A DNA stretch of 32,548 bases from a virus: positions 1 to 32,548 of IMG/VR virus record IMGVR_UViG_3300045999_001001, one strand, 5' to 3'. A model generated the notes under the pieces. It had not been told where the DNA came from. It was given only the letters and a program-made list of their open reading frames with translations, and did not search any database. A program made the position numbers and the translations under genes. Positions 11,661-19,501 of this stretch are shown here, piece by piece. The first letter of the stretch is position 1; each line of letters begins with the position of its first letter.

Positions 11661-13757
11661 ATGGCTGATTTGCGAGAATCTGCCAGAGACCCCCGTGGGG
11701 ACTTTATGCAGGCAACCCCTAGAGAGCCAATCTCAGGGTTTTTGTCTGACTTGACGGCATCACTTTACAGCCCAGAGCGAACCCAAACCCTGCAAGGCAT
11801 AGCACGGTTTTTTGATGTGCCAGAGTTGAGCCGAACTTTGAACAGGTATTCTTACGGACAGCCAATCACCAATATTGGCAAAGCAAACGTGCCGCTGATA
11901 CCTGATGACACAGCGGCGGCGGCGTTATTGGTCGCACCATTGGCTACTAAAGGAACACAGTTTGGCGCAAAGGCTGGTCGTCTTGGTGTCAAAGTTATCG
12001 GTCAAGAGATTGCAGACAGGGTGGCTACACGCCAACCTATGATGCCAAGTGCTTTTTCGGTTGGGGCTGATGCGACAATGTTGCAAGGCCAAACCCCCTT
12101 GTCAAAACCAAAAACATGGGATGCGACTGCGGCACAAAAAGCAAAAATGCTTGCAGACATAGGAACAGACCCAAAAACTATTTGGGAACAGACTGGAACT
12201 TGGAAAGGCCCAGATGGTAAGTGGCGGCAGGAACTTATGCCAGAAAAAATCAACATTGAGGAAAGTTTATATGAAACAGCCCAAGAAGGCCCGTTCTTCC
12301 GAGTTCAGCCAAAAACTTTTGCCGCAACTGGACAAAAAAATCGCGGAATACGAGAAGAAATACAGCAACCCGACATTGTCGGAGGAACAAATGGAAGCAA
12401 TGTTCCGCAATCAATATCGGACGAAACGGTCGATCAATTCGTAAACACGCCAAATAATTTTGTTCGCCAAATAGCTGATGAGTTTACTCAAAGAACATCT
12501 GGGCAAAAATATGAATTACCCAAAATGCCCCCATCAAGTTTGGCTAAACAATCAGCGATAGGACGCACGTTTCAATTAGCGTCTGAAGGCGATGAGCTTT
12601 ATAAAAATACTGTATTTGAAGAATATGGTAAAAAATTCCCACAATTAATTGAATCAACTGGCGCTAAAAATTATGACCAACTTTTAGAAGCCTCATATTT
12701 ACAACTTGCAAAAGAAACACAAGACCAGTTTTATTCCTTGCCAGTTAGTTTGTCCTATCACAGGACGGGGGAGGGTAGTTATTCCAGCAGTAAAGAAATG
12801 CTTAAAGATGTTTATGGTAATAAGCATTTGTATGTTTATCAAGGGGGTGACCCACATGACTTTTTAAATGCGGTTGACCCACAAACAAAACTTAACACGA
12901 ATGAGATGTTTCGTGCAGTACACGATTTTTATGGCCATGCAGTGCATGGAAATCAATTTGGGGCAAAAGGTGAAGAAATTGCATACGGCGCACATTCACA
13001 AATGTTTTCCCCATTAGCGCGAATTGCAATGGCAAGTGAAACAAGAGGGCAAAACTCTTTTGTTAACTACACGCCAATAAATGCAGAATTAAAAGCAAGA
13101 ATTAACAAACTCAACGGTATACGTTATGAGGCAAATAGAAGCGGCAAATTAGATGATGTAGTTGAAATTGATAAACTACTTGGCGAAGCATGGCAAAACT
13201 TCCAATTTGCCCCGCAAAAAAGCGTTTTGTTGCCGCCAGAGTTTTTAGACATATCTTTTACGGGGGGTATGCCAAAATATATACAGCCTTTAATAAAACC
13301 AGAACTAGGCACAACTTTTTCTGAAACTTTGACGCATTTTAGCAATAGACCTGATTTGACATTCCTTGACCCTAGCCGTTATGGGCAAGGTATCAAGGGC
13401 AGAGAAATGGAAAGGCTATTAGGTACAGAAAATCCAGTTCTGGAAAGGTCGTATGCATATATTGGAGACCCCTCAAAAGTGCGTGCTGAACCAGGTTTAG
13501 GCATTTATAAATACGGCGCAGAAAGCAAAGGCTTATATAACCTTTTCGCTGACCCGTTGGCATTTAGAACTTTGGCGATGGAGTCAAGTCGCACGCCATT
13601 TACATCAAAATACAACCAAGGAATTCCTGATACTGGGCAAGCATTTACTGATGTTGAGCGAATGGCTAAAGAGTATGGTTATGAAGGCGCTGCAAACCCA
13701 GAGCAAGGAACTGCAATTTTGTTTGGCCCAACCGCTGTTAAGAGAGCGCCACCATGA
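11661..13757 (+). CDS. Large polyvalent protein with HDxxGH domain and ADP-ribosyltransferase-like C-terminus
   Basis: 698 aa between portal and scaffold, where P22 has no such gene. Residues 1-60 look like a virion-protein anchor. A region at about 416-473 (MFRAVHDFYGHAVHGNQFG to MASETRGQN) is conserved in phage polyproteins as I recall and holds His421, Asp422, His426, Glu438, His445, Glu460 and Arg462, a plausible metal or catalytic site. The C-terminal part (LTHFSNRPDLTFLDPSRYG with His559, then ERSYAYIGDP) resembles the ART domain of polyvalent proteins. The protein may be ejected with DNA to modify host targets. Its second half is visibly more A/T-rich than the portal gene, suggesting acquisition. 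AGGGG precedes the ATG. Confidence 0.65.
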   Translation: MADLRESARDPRGDFMQATPREPISGFLSDLTASLYSPERTQTLQGIARFFDVPELSRTLNRYSYGQPITNIGKANVPLIPDDTAAAALLVAPLATKGTQFGAKAGRLGVKVIGQEIADRVATRQPMMPSAFSVGADATMLQGQTPLSKPKTWDATAAQKAKMLADIGTDPKTIWEQTGTWKGPDGKWRQELMPEKINIEESLYETAQEGPFFRVQPKTFAATGQKNRGIREEIQQPDIVGGTNGSNVPQSISDETVDQFVNTPNNFVRQIADEFTQRTSGQKYELPKMPPSSLAKQSAIGRTFQLASEGDELYKNTVFEEYGKKFPQLIESTGAKNYDQLLEASYLQLAKETQDQFYSLPVSLSYHRTGEGSYSSSKEMLKDVYGNKHLYVYQGGDPHDFLNAVDPQTKLNTNEMFRAVHDFYGHAVHGNQFGAKGEEIAYGAHSQMFSPLARIAMASETRGQNSFVNYTPINAELKARINKLNGIRYEANRSGKLDDVVEIDKLLGEAWQNFQFAPQKSVLLPPEFLDISFTGGMPKYIQPLIKPELGTTFSETLTHFSNRPDLTFLDPSRYGQGIKGREMERLLGTENPVLERSYAYIGDPSKVRAEPGLGIYKYGAESKGLYNLFADPLAFRTLAMESSRTPFTSKYNQGIPDTGQAFTDVERMAKEYGYEGAANPEQGTAILFGPTAVKRAPP

Positions 13758-13832
13758 CATTGCCAACAAGTTAAAAAAGTACGACAATCAAAACAACGGT
13801 TACCACCCAGCCGTTCAAAGTGGGTGAGTTGA

Positions 13833-14678
13833 ATGGGGTCAAAGATGAATCAAAAGGCAGTAATTGAAGACAATGAACCTGATGTAGAAGAAGAGGAAAT
13901 CGAAGTCAACGAACCCGTTGACGAGATTGAACCAGAAGATACCGAGGAAGTTGTTGTCAGTATTGGTGAGGAAGCGCCACCTCCCGAAGAACATACTCCT
14001 GCGCCTGAATGGGTAAAAGAGTTGCGTAAGACGAACCGAGAACTGCAACGGCAGAATCGTGAATTGCAAGGCAGGCTACAAGCCGCACCACCTGAGACCA
14101 AACCAGTGGTGATTGGAAATAAGCCAAAGCTGGAAGATCACGACTATGACGCTGACAAGTACGAGGAAGCATTGACAGACTGGTTTGACAGAAAACGTCA
14201 AGCCGATGATGTCAACGCCAAGCAAGAAGCTGAAGTTATGAATCAGCAGAAAGCATGGCAAGCCAAGTTGGATGGTTATGGCAAGGCGAAAGCCGAACTA
14301 AGAGTAAAGGACTTTGAAGATGCTGAAGAAGTTGCTCAACAAGTTTTTTCTATCACCCAGCAAGGCGTTTTGCTGCAAGGTGCAGATAATCCTGCACTCG
14401 TTGTTTACGCACTTGGTAAGAACCCTGCAAAGGCTAAAGAGTTGGCTGAAATCAAAGACCCCGTAAAGTTTGCTTTTGCGGTAGCAAAACTGGAGAAAGA
14501 CTTGAAAGTTACAAACCGTAGGCAAGCACCCGCACCCGAAAGAATCATCAGTGGAACTGGTCGTTCATCTGGTGCGGTGGACTCAACACTTGAACGGCTG
14601 CGAGCAGATGCAGAACGTACGGGAAACATGACGAAAGTCATAGCGTACAAAGCGCAAAAACGAGCAGCATCCAAATAA
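13833..14678 (+). CDS. Capsid scaffolding protein
   Basis: 281 aa (P22 gp8 is 303). Very acidic N-terminus (residues 10-50), a helical middle with coiled-coil character (TNRELQRQNRELQGRLQAA, about 67-85) and a basic C-terminal end (IAYKAQKRAASK) that would contact the coat protein. Position between portal and coat is that of scaffolds. Two in-frame ATGs (13833 and 13845) are possible; 13845 has GGGG upstream, so the true product may be four residues shorter. Confidence 0.85.
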   Translation: MGSKMNQKAVIEDNEPDVEEEEIEVNEPVDEIEPEDTEEVVVSIGEEAPPPEEHTPAPEWVKELRKTNRELQRQNRELQGRLQAAPPETKPVVIGNKPKLEDHDYDADKYEEALTDWFDRKRQADDVNAKQEAEVMNQQKAWQAKLDGYGKAKAELRVKDFEDAEEVAQQVFSITQQGVLLQGADNPALVVYALGKNPAKAKELAEIKDPVKFAFAVAKLEKDLKVTNRRQAPAPERIISGTGRSSGAVDSTLERLRADAERTGNMTKVIAYKAQKRAASK

Positions 14679-14695
14679 ATCACTAGGAGCTTTTC

Positions 14696-15985
14696 ATGAG
14701 TAATTCATTCAGTAAGGAAGAACGCGTAGCGTTTGAGGACATTCTTGAGGGCTTTAATGATGCCCTAGTTTTGTCCCGCAACGTATCCATCTACAACACA
14801 GATAGTTCGATGATGGAACGCACCAACAACGTTATCTATCGTCCACAGCCCTACATCGCTCAGTCGTATGATGGCATGGACCAGACCAACAACTTCACCG
14901 CATACACACAGCTTTCAGTACCAGCGACACTCGGCTTTCAAAAGTCTGTGCCGTTCATTCTGGACGCTTTGGAATTGCGTGATGCACTGCAAGAGGGTCG
15001 CTTGGGCGAAGCCGCAAAGCAGAAACTTGCATCCGACATCAACATCGCCATCATGAACACTGCCGCAAACCTCGGTTCGTTGGTGGTCACTGTCAGCACA
15101 GCCGCTGGTGACTATGACGATATCGCTTTGTGCGACAGCATCATGAACGAGCAGGGTGTTCAATCTTTTGACCGTTACATGGCTTTGTCTAGTCGTGACT
15201 ACAACGGCATCGCTGGCAATATTGCTGGTGGCGCTGGTGGCGCATCTGTGTCACGTAGTTTTGCTGGTAACAAGTCAAACAATGCGTTTGAGCGTTCTTA
15301 TGTTGGTATGGTCGCAGGCTTTGAGACCTACAAACTTGACTATGCAAACCGTATTGCTGCGGCAACTGGTTCTGACCCAACGATGAGCACTTTGGCTGCG
15401 GCTTTGAACTACTATGTTCCTGTTGCAACCTCAACTGCTGTCACTGGTGAAACTGGCAACGTGGACAATCGTTTCCAAACGATTACCGTGTCCAGCACAA
15501 CCGACTTGCCAGCAGGAACTGCCATCGAAATCGAAGGCGTTGAAGCTGTGCATCACATCACCAAACAAGGTACTGGATTCTCCAAGACCTTCCGTGTGGT
15601 GAGCGTTACCAATGCAACTACTTGCGTTATCACACCTCCAATCATTTCCGCACAAGGTGGAACTGATGCCGAGTTGCAGTATCAAAACTGTATCGTGACT
15701 GCCGCTTCTGGTCGCACCATCAACCGCTTGAATACCGATGCCGCACCTATCAACTGCTTCTGGCAGAAAGATGCGCTGGAGATTCTGCCTGGTCGTTACG
15801 CTGTCCCGTCCGATGCTGGTGTCGCAGTGATGCGTGCCTCCACCGATCAAGGCATCGAGCTGGTCATGCAGAAGCAATACGATGTAAACACCATGAAAAC
15901 CAAGTATCGCCTTGATACCTTGTTTGGCGTGGTTAATAAACAGCCAGAGATGTCCGGCATCCTGTTGTTCAACCAAACACCTTGA
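14696..15985 (+). CDS. Major capsid (coat) protein, P22-type
   Basis: 429 aa, practically the same as P22 gp5 (430). The N-terminus (EDILEGFNDALVLSRNVSIYN) and QSYDGMDQTNNFTAYTQLSVPATLGFQKSVPF carry the P22-coat pattern, and residues about 250-350 (IEIEGVEAVHHITKQGTGF) correspond to the inserted domain region. A strong AGGAG precedes the ATG. It follows the scaffold with a 17-nt gap. Confidence 0.95.
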   Translation: MSNSFSKEERVAFEDILEGFNDALVLSRNVSIYNTDSSMMERTNNVIYRPQPYIAQSYDGMDQTNNFTAYTQLSVPATLGFQKSVPFILDALELRDALQEGRLGEAAKQKLASDINIAIMNTAANLGSLVVTVSTAAGDYDDIALCDSIMNEQGVQSFDRYMALSSRDYNGIAGNIAGGAGGASVSRSFAGNKSNNAFERSYVGMVAGFETYKLDYANRIAAATGSDPTMSTLAAALNYYVPVATSTAVTGETGNVDNRFQTITVSSTTDLPAGTAIEIEGVEAVHHITKQGTGFSKTFRVVSVTNATTCVITPPIISAQGGTDAELQYQNCIVTAASGRTINRLNTDAAPINCFWQKDALEILPGRYAVPSDAGVAVMRASTDQGIELVMQKQYDVNTMKTKYRLDTLFGVVNKQPEMSGILLFNQTP

Positions 15986-15994
15986 GGAAAAATC

Positions 15995-16609
15995 ATGAGT
16001 TACAACGTAATCTTTGCACAAGGCACGGCTACCGTTACTGTGCCAGCAGGCGAGAAAATCGCCGTTCAAGCCTACTCGCCAGCAAGTGTGTTTCAAGAAG
16101 TTGGTTACCCCAATTTCCCTGAATCACAGGACTTGCTGACCGTAGTCGACAACACCACTTATGTATCAGGCGCATTCACTAATGCTACCAGCGTGACTAT
16201 CCAAGCTGGTGCATCGGGTGCGTACTACTCAATTGGTGTAGCACCTGACATCAGCAACAATGGCAACTGGCAGCCTCAGGGTGCGCCAGCCAACATTGCT
16301 GATGGCGGAACGATGATTGCCACAGCAGCTAATGTGCTGACTGGCATCATTACTGCGACTCCAACTCAAGCCCGTGATATTCAACTGCCAACAGGTGCAA
16401 ACCTTGACTTGGCAACTGAGTGGGCTATCGGTGATTCGTTTGACTTCAGCGTCATCACTTTGGCTGCATTTGCTTTGACCCTTACGGTCAATACAGGTGT
16501 GACTATCGTGGGTGCTGCGGCAACTGCGGCTACGGCTGGTGCTGCTGCACGATTCCGTTGCCGTAAGACTGCGGCTGATACCTTTGTCGTCTACCGTATT
16601 GGTGGTTAA
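15995..16609 (+). CDS. Putative head decoration or capsid-associated protein
   Basis: 204 aa, almost entirely beta-type with Ala/Thr/Gly-rich strands (GEKIAVQAYSPASVFQEVGYP; TPTQARDIQLPTGANLDLATEW). The C-terminal GDSFDFSVITLAAFALTLTVNTGVTIVG resembles a beta-sandwich repeat seen in capsid- or tail-attached proteins. Located directly after the coat gene with a GAGG SD, which suggests high expression and a head decoration role; no specific family identified. Confidence 0.65.
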   Translation: MSYNVIFAQGTATVTVPAGEKIAVQAYSPASVFQEVGYPNFPESQDLLTVVDNTTYVSGAFTNATSVTIQAGASGAYYSIGVAPDISNNGNWQPQGAPANIADGGTMIATAANVLTGIITATPTQARDIQLPTGANLDLATEWAIGDSFDFSVITLAAFALTLTVNTGVTIVGAAATAATAGAAARFRCRKTAADTFVVYRIGG

Positions 16610-16613
16610 ACCT

Positions 16614-16641
16614 AACAGGCCAGCAGAGATGTTGGCCTGTT
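16614..16641 (+). terminator. Perfect 9-bp hairpin after capsid genes
   Basis: AACAGGCCA (16614-16622) pairs with TGGCCTGTT (16633-16641) around a 10-nt loop, just after the stop of the decoration-like gene. Only three T follow, so it is a weak terminator or a 3' mRNA-stabilising end that could raise coat expression relative to downstream genes. Confidence 0.5.
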
Positions 16642-16657
16642 TCACATGGAGATTGAA

Positions 16658-16825
16658 ATGCCAATGAAACAAGGTTATTCAAAAAAGACCATCGGTAAGA
16701 ATATTGCGATGGAAATGAAGTCAGGCAAGCCCCAAAAGCAAGCCGTTGCAATGGCACTTGGTATGGCAAGCAAGTCGGCAAAAGCCGCTGGCAAGCCTAG
16801 CAAAGCACCAATGAAAAAGAAATGA
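16658..16825 (+). CDS. 55-aa basic microprotein (DUF6496-like)
   Basis: MPMKQGYSKKTIGKNIAMEM followed by a Lys/Ala-rich tail matches a short, very basic protein family often found in phage structural clusters. GGAG lies 7 nt before the ATG, and the stop overlaps the next start (ATGA). A nucleic-acid-binding or DNA-condensing role inside the head would fit the charge, but is not shown. Confidence 0.78.
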   Translation: MPMKQGYSKKTIGKNIAMEMKSGKPQKQAVAMALGMASKSAKAAGKPSKAPMKKK

Positions 16826-17163
16826 TCAAGTCAGCCGCAATCGTCAAGACCAAGACTCTTTCCCCGTGGAAGGAGTTGCGGTTACAAAAGCGCAAGCTGA
16901 AAAAGTCTCAGGCCGCAGAGCGTAAAGCAAACAAGCAGGTTCACCCATCGCCGATTGGCAAACGGGTTGCGCCTATTGAAACGCCTGAAGTTATTGAAAC
17001 TCCCATTGAGGAAACTTCTGTTGAGGACACCGCACCGACCCGTGAGGAAATGTTGCAACAGGCAGAGTTGATGGGCTTGAAGGTTGACAAACGCTGGTCA
17101 GATGCGACACTTCTGAAACACATTGAGGAATCAGCATGGGCTACACAAAACGACAATTCATAA
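16822..17163 (+). CDS. Hypothetical protein with HeH/SAP-like C-terminus
   Basis: 113 aa. Basic helical N-terminus (WKELRLQKRKLKKSQAAERK), acidic middle, and residues 72-104 (TREEMLQQAELMGLKVDKR then WSDATLLKHIEES) that read as a helix-extended-loop-helix unit common in small phage proteins. It overlaps the microprotein before it and the gp4-like gene after it by 4 and 28 bp. Role unknown. Confidence 0.72.
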   Translation: MIKSAAIVKTKTLSPWKELRLQKRKLKKSQAAERKANKQVHPSPIGKRVAPIETPEVIETPIEETSVEDTAPTREEMLQQAELMGLKVDKRWSDATLLKHIEESAWATQNDNS

Positions 17164-17618
17164 GCGCAGCTTTTGAGGAAATCGGACTTGCGTCTTACGT
17201 CTTTGACTTGCAACCCGAACAGTTGCAATCTGCCTTGCGCCGTCTTGACGCAATGATGGCAGACTGGAACGCCAAGGGCATCCGCTTGGGTTACCCTTTG
17301 CCATCCAGCCCACAAGACAGCGACTTGGACGAAGAAACCCTTGTGCCTGACTCGGCTTATGAAGCAATCATTTGTAGTCTGGCTATTCGAATTGCCCCAA
17401 GTTTTGGCAAGACTGTGATGATTGAGACGAAGACCACGGCAAAGCAGGGGTACGACATCCTATTGCAAAGAGCCACATTCCCGCTTGAACAGCAACTGCC
17501 TGCAACGATGCCTGCTGGTGCTGGTAACAAGCCTTGGAGGGTCTACGATAATCCGTTTATCAGACCACCAGCCAACCCAGTCACTGCTGGCCCTGATGGG
17601 CCTATTGAATATTACTAA
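17136..17618 (+). CDS. Head completion/tail adaptor, P22 gp4-like
   Basis: 160 aa (P22 gp4 is 166). In P22 this protein joins the portal and tail hub after packaging. KRQFISAAFEEIGLASYVFD, ALRRLDAMMADWNAKGIRLGYPLP, and PDSAYEAIICSLAIRIAPSFGK (about residues 72-93) follow the gp4 family pattern. Position after coat and before the gp10-like gene is consistent. GAGG precedes the ATG. Confidence 0.9.
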   Translation: MGYTKRQFISAAFEEIGLASYVFDLQPEQLQSALRRLDAMMADWNAKGIRLGYPLPSSPQDSDLDEETLVPDSAYEAIICSLAIRIAPSFGKTVMIETKTTAKQGYDILLQRATFPLEQQLPATMPAGAGNKPWRVYDNPFIRPPANPVTAGPDGPIEYY

Positions 17619-17626
17619 GGACAATC

Positions 17627-18802
17627 ATGCCAACGATCAATCAACTGCCAGTTTTGAATGTCATTTCAAGTGGCGATCAGTTACCTGTTTATTCGCCCAA
17701 CAATGGTGATGCAAGACGCACATCAATCGGCAGTTTGTTGACTTTCTTTCAGCAGAGTTTTGCATCGCCAACACTGTCAGTAAATCTTTTTGTGCCCGGC
17801 TCTGGGTTCAACATCACAGTTCCCACGCCTGTCAGCAATGACCAATGGATGCTTTTGCAACCCGCTGGAACGCTGGCAACTGGCACGATTACCCTGCCTT
17901 TGAACACTGGTGTGCCTGATGGCACTACGGTGCTGATTACCACCACTCAAGAGATTACATCGCTGACAATTGCACTTAATGGTGCATCTGCTATTTATGG
18001 TGGCGTGACTTCATTGGCGGCTGGAACTGCAACAGCAATTCGTTTCTATCAACCAACAAATTCGTGGTATCAGATCAATGCTGAAACCGTTTATGCGGCT
18101 GGTGTGCAAAACTGGATGTCGACCCCATCAAGTGCCAATCTACAGGCGGCAATGACTGACGAAACAGGCACAGGGCTGTTGGTATTTGCAACCAGCCCGA
18201 CTTTGACAACCCCGATTCTTGGTACACCAACATCGGGAACACTTACCAACTGCACAGGCTTGCCGATTACAACTGGTGTTGCTGGTTTGGCTGCGAATGT
18301 GGCAACCTTTCTGGCAACCCCATCGAGCGCAAACTTGGCGGCAGCACTGACAGATGAAACTGGAACAGGGGCGGCAGTATTTGCCAACACGCCCACATTG
18401 GTAACACCAAATATCGGTGCAGCCACAGGTACAAGTTTGACTGCCACAGGTTTGATTAAATCAAGTGGAACGGCTGGTGTGGGTTATGCAACTGGCGCAG
18501 GCGGTGCAGTAACACAGCTTACAAGTCGCACCACAGGCGTGACGCTGGACAAAACCACTGGTGCAATCACGCTATTCAGCGCGGCAGGCTCGGCAACCGC
18601 TGCAACTTTCACCGTAACCAACAGCACCGTGGCGGCAACCGATGTCATTATCCTAAACCAAAAGTCAGGCACAGACCTTTACGACTTGATGGTCACTGCG
18701 GTAGCGGCTGGTAGTTTCAATATCAGTTTCCGCACCACTGGCGGCACGACAACTGAACAGCCAGTGTTTAACTTTGCAGTTATCAAAGGCGTGGCGGCGT
18801 AA
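17627..18802 (+). CDS. Putative tail/virion protein with duplicated module
   Basis: 391 aa, beta-rich. The N-terminus (INQLPVLNVISSGDQLPVYS; SIGSLLTFFQQSFASP) is a familiar virion-attachment start in related phages. Two copies of a module of about 48 residues occur: TPSSANLQAAMTDETGTG and TPSSANLAAALTDETGTG (near residues 166 and 227), each followed by a PTL-TP segment. AAGGA precedes the ATG. Probably a tail accessory or fibre-like protein; the exact place in the virion is unclear. Confidence 0.65.
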   Translation: MPTINQLPVLNVISSGDQLPVYSPNNGDARRTSIGSLLTFFQQSFASPTLSVNLFVPGSGFNITVPTPVSNDQWMLLQPAGTLATGTITLPLNTGVPDGTTVLITTTQEITSLTIALNGASAIYGGVTSLAAGTATAIRFYQPTNSWYQINAETVYAAGVQNWMSTPSSANLQAAMTDETGTGLLVFATSPTLTTPILGTPTSGTLTNCTGLPITTGVAGLAANVATFLATPSSANLAAALTDETGTGAAVFANTPTLVTPNIGAATGTSLTATGLIKSSGTAGVGYATGAGGAVTQLTSRTTGVTLDKTTGAITLFSAAGSATAATFTVTNSTVAATDVIILNQKSGTDLYDLMVTAVAAGSFNISFRTTGGTTTEQPVFNFAVIKGVAA

Positions 18803-18981
18803 TGGCAACCAAGTCCTCTGTTAACAAGGCTGGCAACTATACGAAGCCAACCATGCGTAAGCGTCTCTTTGAGGAAATCAAAGGTTCTGCTGTGCAAGGG
18901 ACTGCGGCTGGTGAATGGTCGGCTCGCAAAGCCCAACTGTTGGCAAAGAAGTACAAAGAAAAAGGTGGCGGTTATAAATGA
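18802..18981 (+). CDS. 59-aa basic microprotein
   Basis: Opens MATKSSVNKAGNYTKPTMRK and is Lys/Arg-rich with a central EEIKGSAVQGTAAGEWSARK and a Gly-Lys tail. Linked to the gene before it by TAATG and to the next by ATGA. I recall such a protein next to DUF5872-type genes in phage structural clusters. Function unknown; a nucleic-acid-binding or DNA-packing role is speculative. Confidence 0.75.
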   Translation: MATKSSVNKAGNYTKPTMRKRLFEEIKGSAVQGTAAGEWSARKAQLLAKKYKEKGGGYK

Positions 18982-19211
18982 AAGCCACACAAAAAAGCCT
19001 CAAAGACTGGGGTACGCAGAAGTGGCGCACCAAGTCAGGCAAACCATCGTCTCAGACTGGCGAGAGGTATCTGCCTGAGAAAGCCATCAAAGCCCTAACA
19101 GCGGCTGAGTATGCGGCAACCACAAGGGCAAAGCGTGAGGCTACTGCCAAGGGTAAGCAGTTTGCCAAGCAGCCTAAAAAGATTGCCGAAAAGATTAAAG
19201 GGTTCAGATGA
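18978..19211 (+). CDS. DUF5872-like basic small protein
   Basis: 77 aa. KATQKSLKDWGTQKWRTKSG, GERYLPEKAIKALTAAEYAA and GKQFAKQPKKIAEKIK form a recognisable small basic family (DUF5872 type) common in phages. No function assigned in the family. Very high Lys/Arg content; begins inside the previous gene's stop and its own stop overlaps the next start. Confidence 0.78.
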   Translation: MKATQKSLKDWGTQKWRTKSGKPSSQTGERYLPEKAIKALTAAEYAATTRAKREATAKGKQFAKQPKKIAEKIKGFR

Positions 19212-19501
19212 AAACGCCAGCTTATGCACGCAAGGAAGGTCAGAACCCAAAGGGCGGTTTAAACGCCAAGGGTAGGGCTGCGGCAAAGGCTGAAGGCATG
19301 GACCTAAAGCCACCAGTCAAGTCAGGCGACAATCCCCGCAGAGCATCGTTTCTAGCCCGTATGGGTGGCAATGCTGGCCCTGAATACAAAGACGGTGAGC
19401 CTACCCGCTTGCTGTTGAGCTTGAGGGCTTGGGGGGCTACTTCAAAGGCAGATGCTCAAGCCAAAGCAAAAAAAATATCTGCCCGAAACAAGGCCAAGTA
19501 A
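19208..19501 (+). CDS. DUF6321-like basic small protein
   Basis: 97 aa. YARKEGQNPKGGLNAKGRAA, then NPRRASFLARMGGNAGPEYK and LLLSLRAWGATSKADAQAKAK is the pattern of a small basic phage family (DUF6321 type) with conserved Gly-Gly-Leu-Asn and NPRR motifs. No reaction known. Third in the run of basic microproteins before the gp10-like gene. Confidence 0.78.
   Translation: MKTPAYARKEGQNPKGGLNAKGRAAAKAEGMDLKPPVKSGDNPRRASFLARMGGNAGPEYKDGEPTRLLLSLRAWGATSKADAQAKAKKISARNKAK

Noticed and set aside
12214-12444. Second plus-strand frame inside the polyvalent gene
   Set aside because: The Lys/Ser/Gln-rich 76-aa frame overlaps an uninterrupted 698-aa gene, with no SD; I considered a frameshift, but the main frame stays open and protein-like throughout.
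15431-16096. 221-aa minus-strand ORF opposite the coat gene
   Set aside because: It is antisense to the well-supported coat and decoration genes, has no SD and an implausible His/Cys-rich sequence; a shadow of codon bias.
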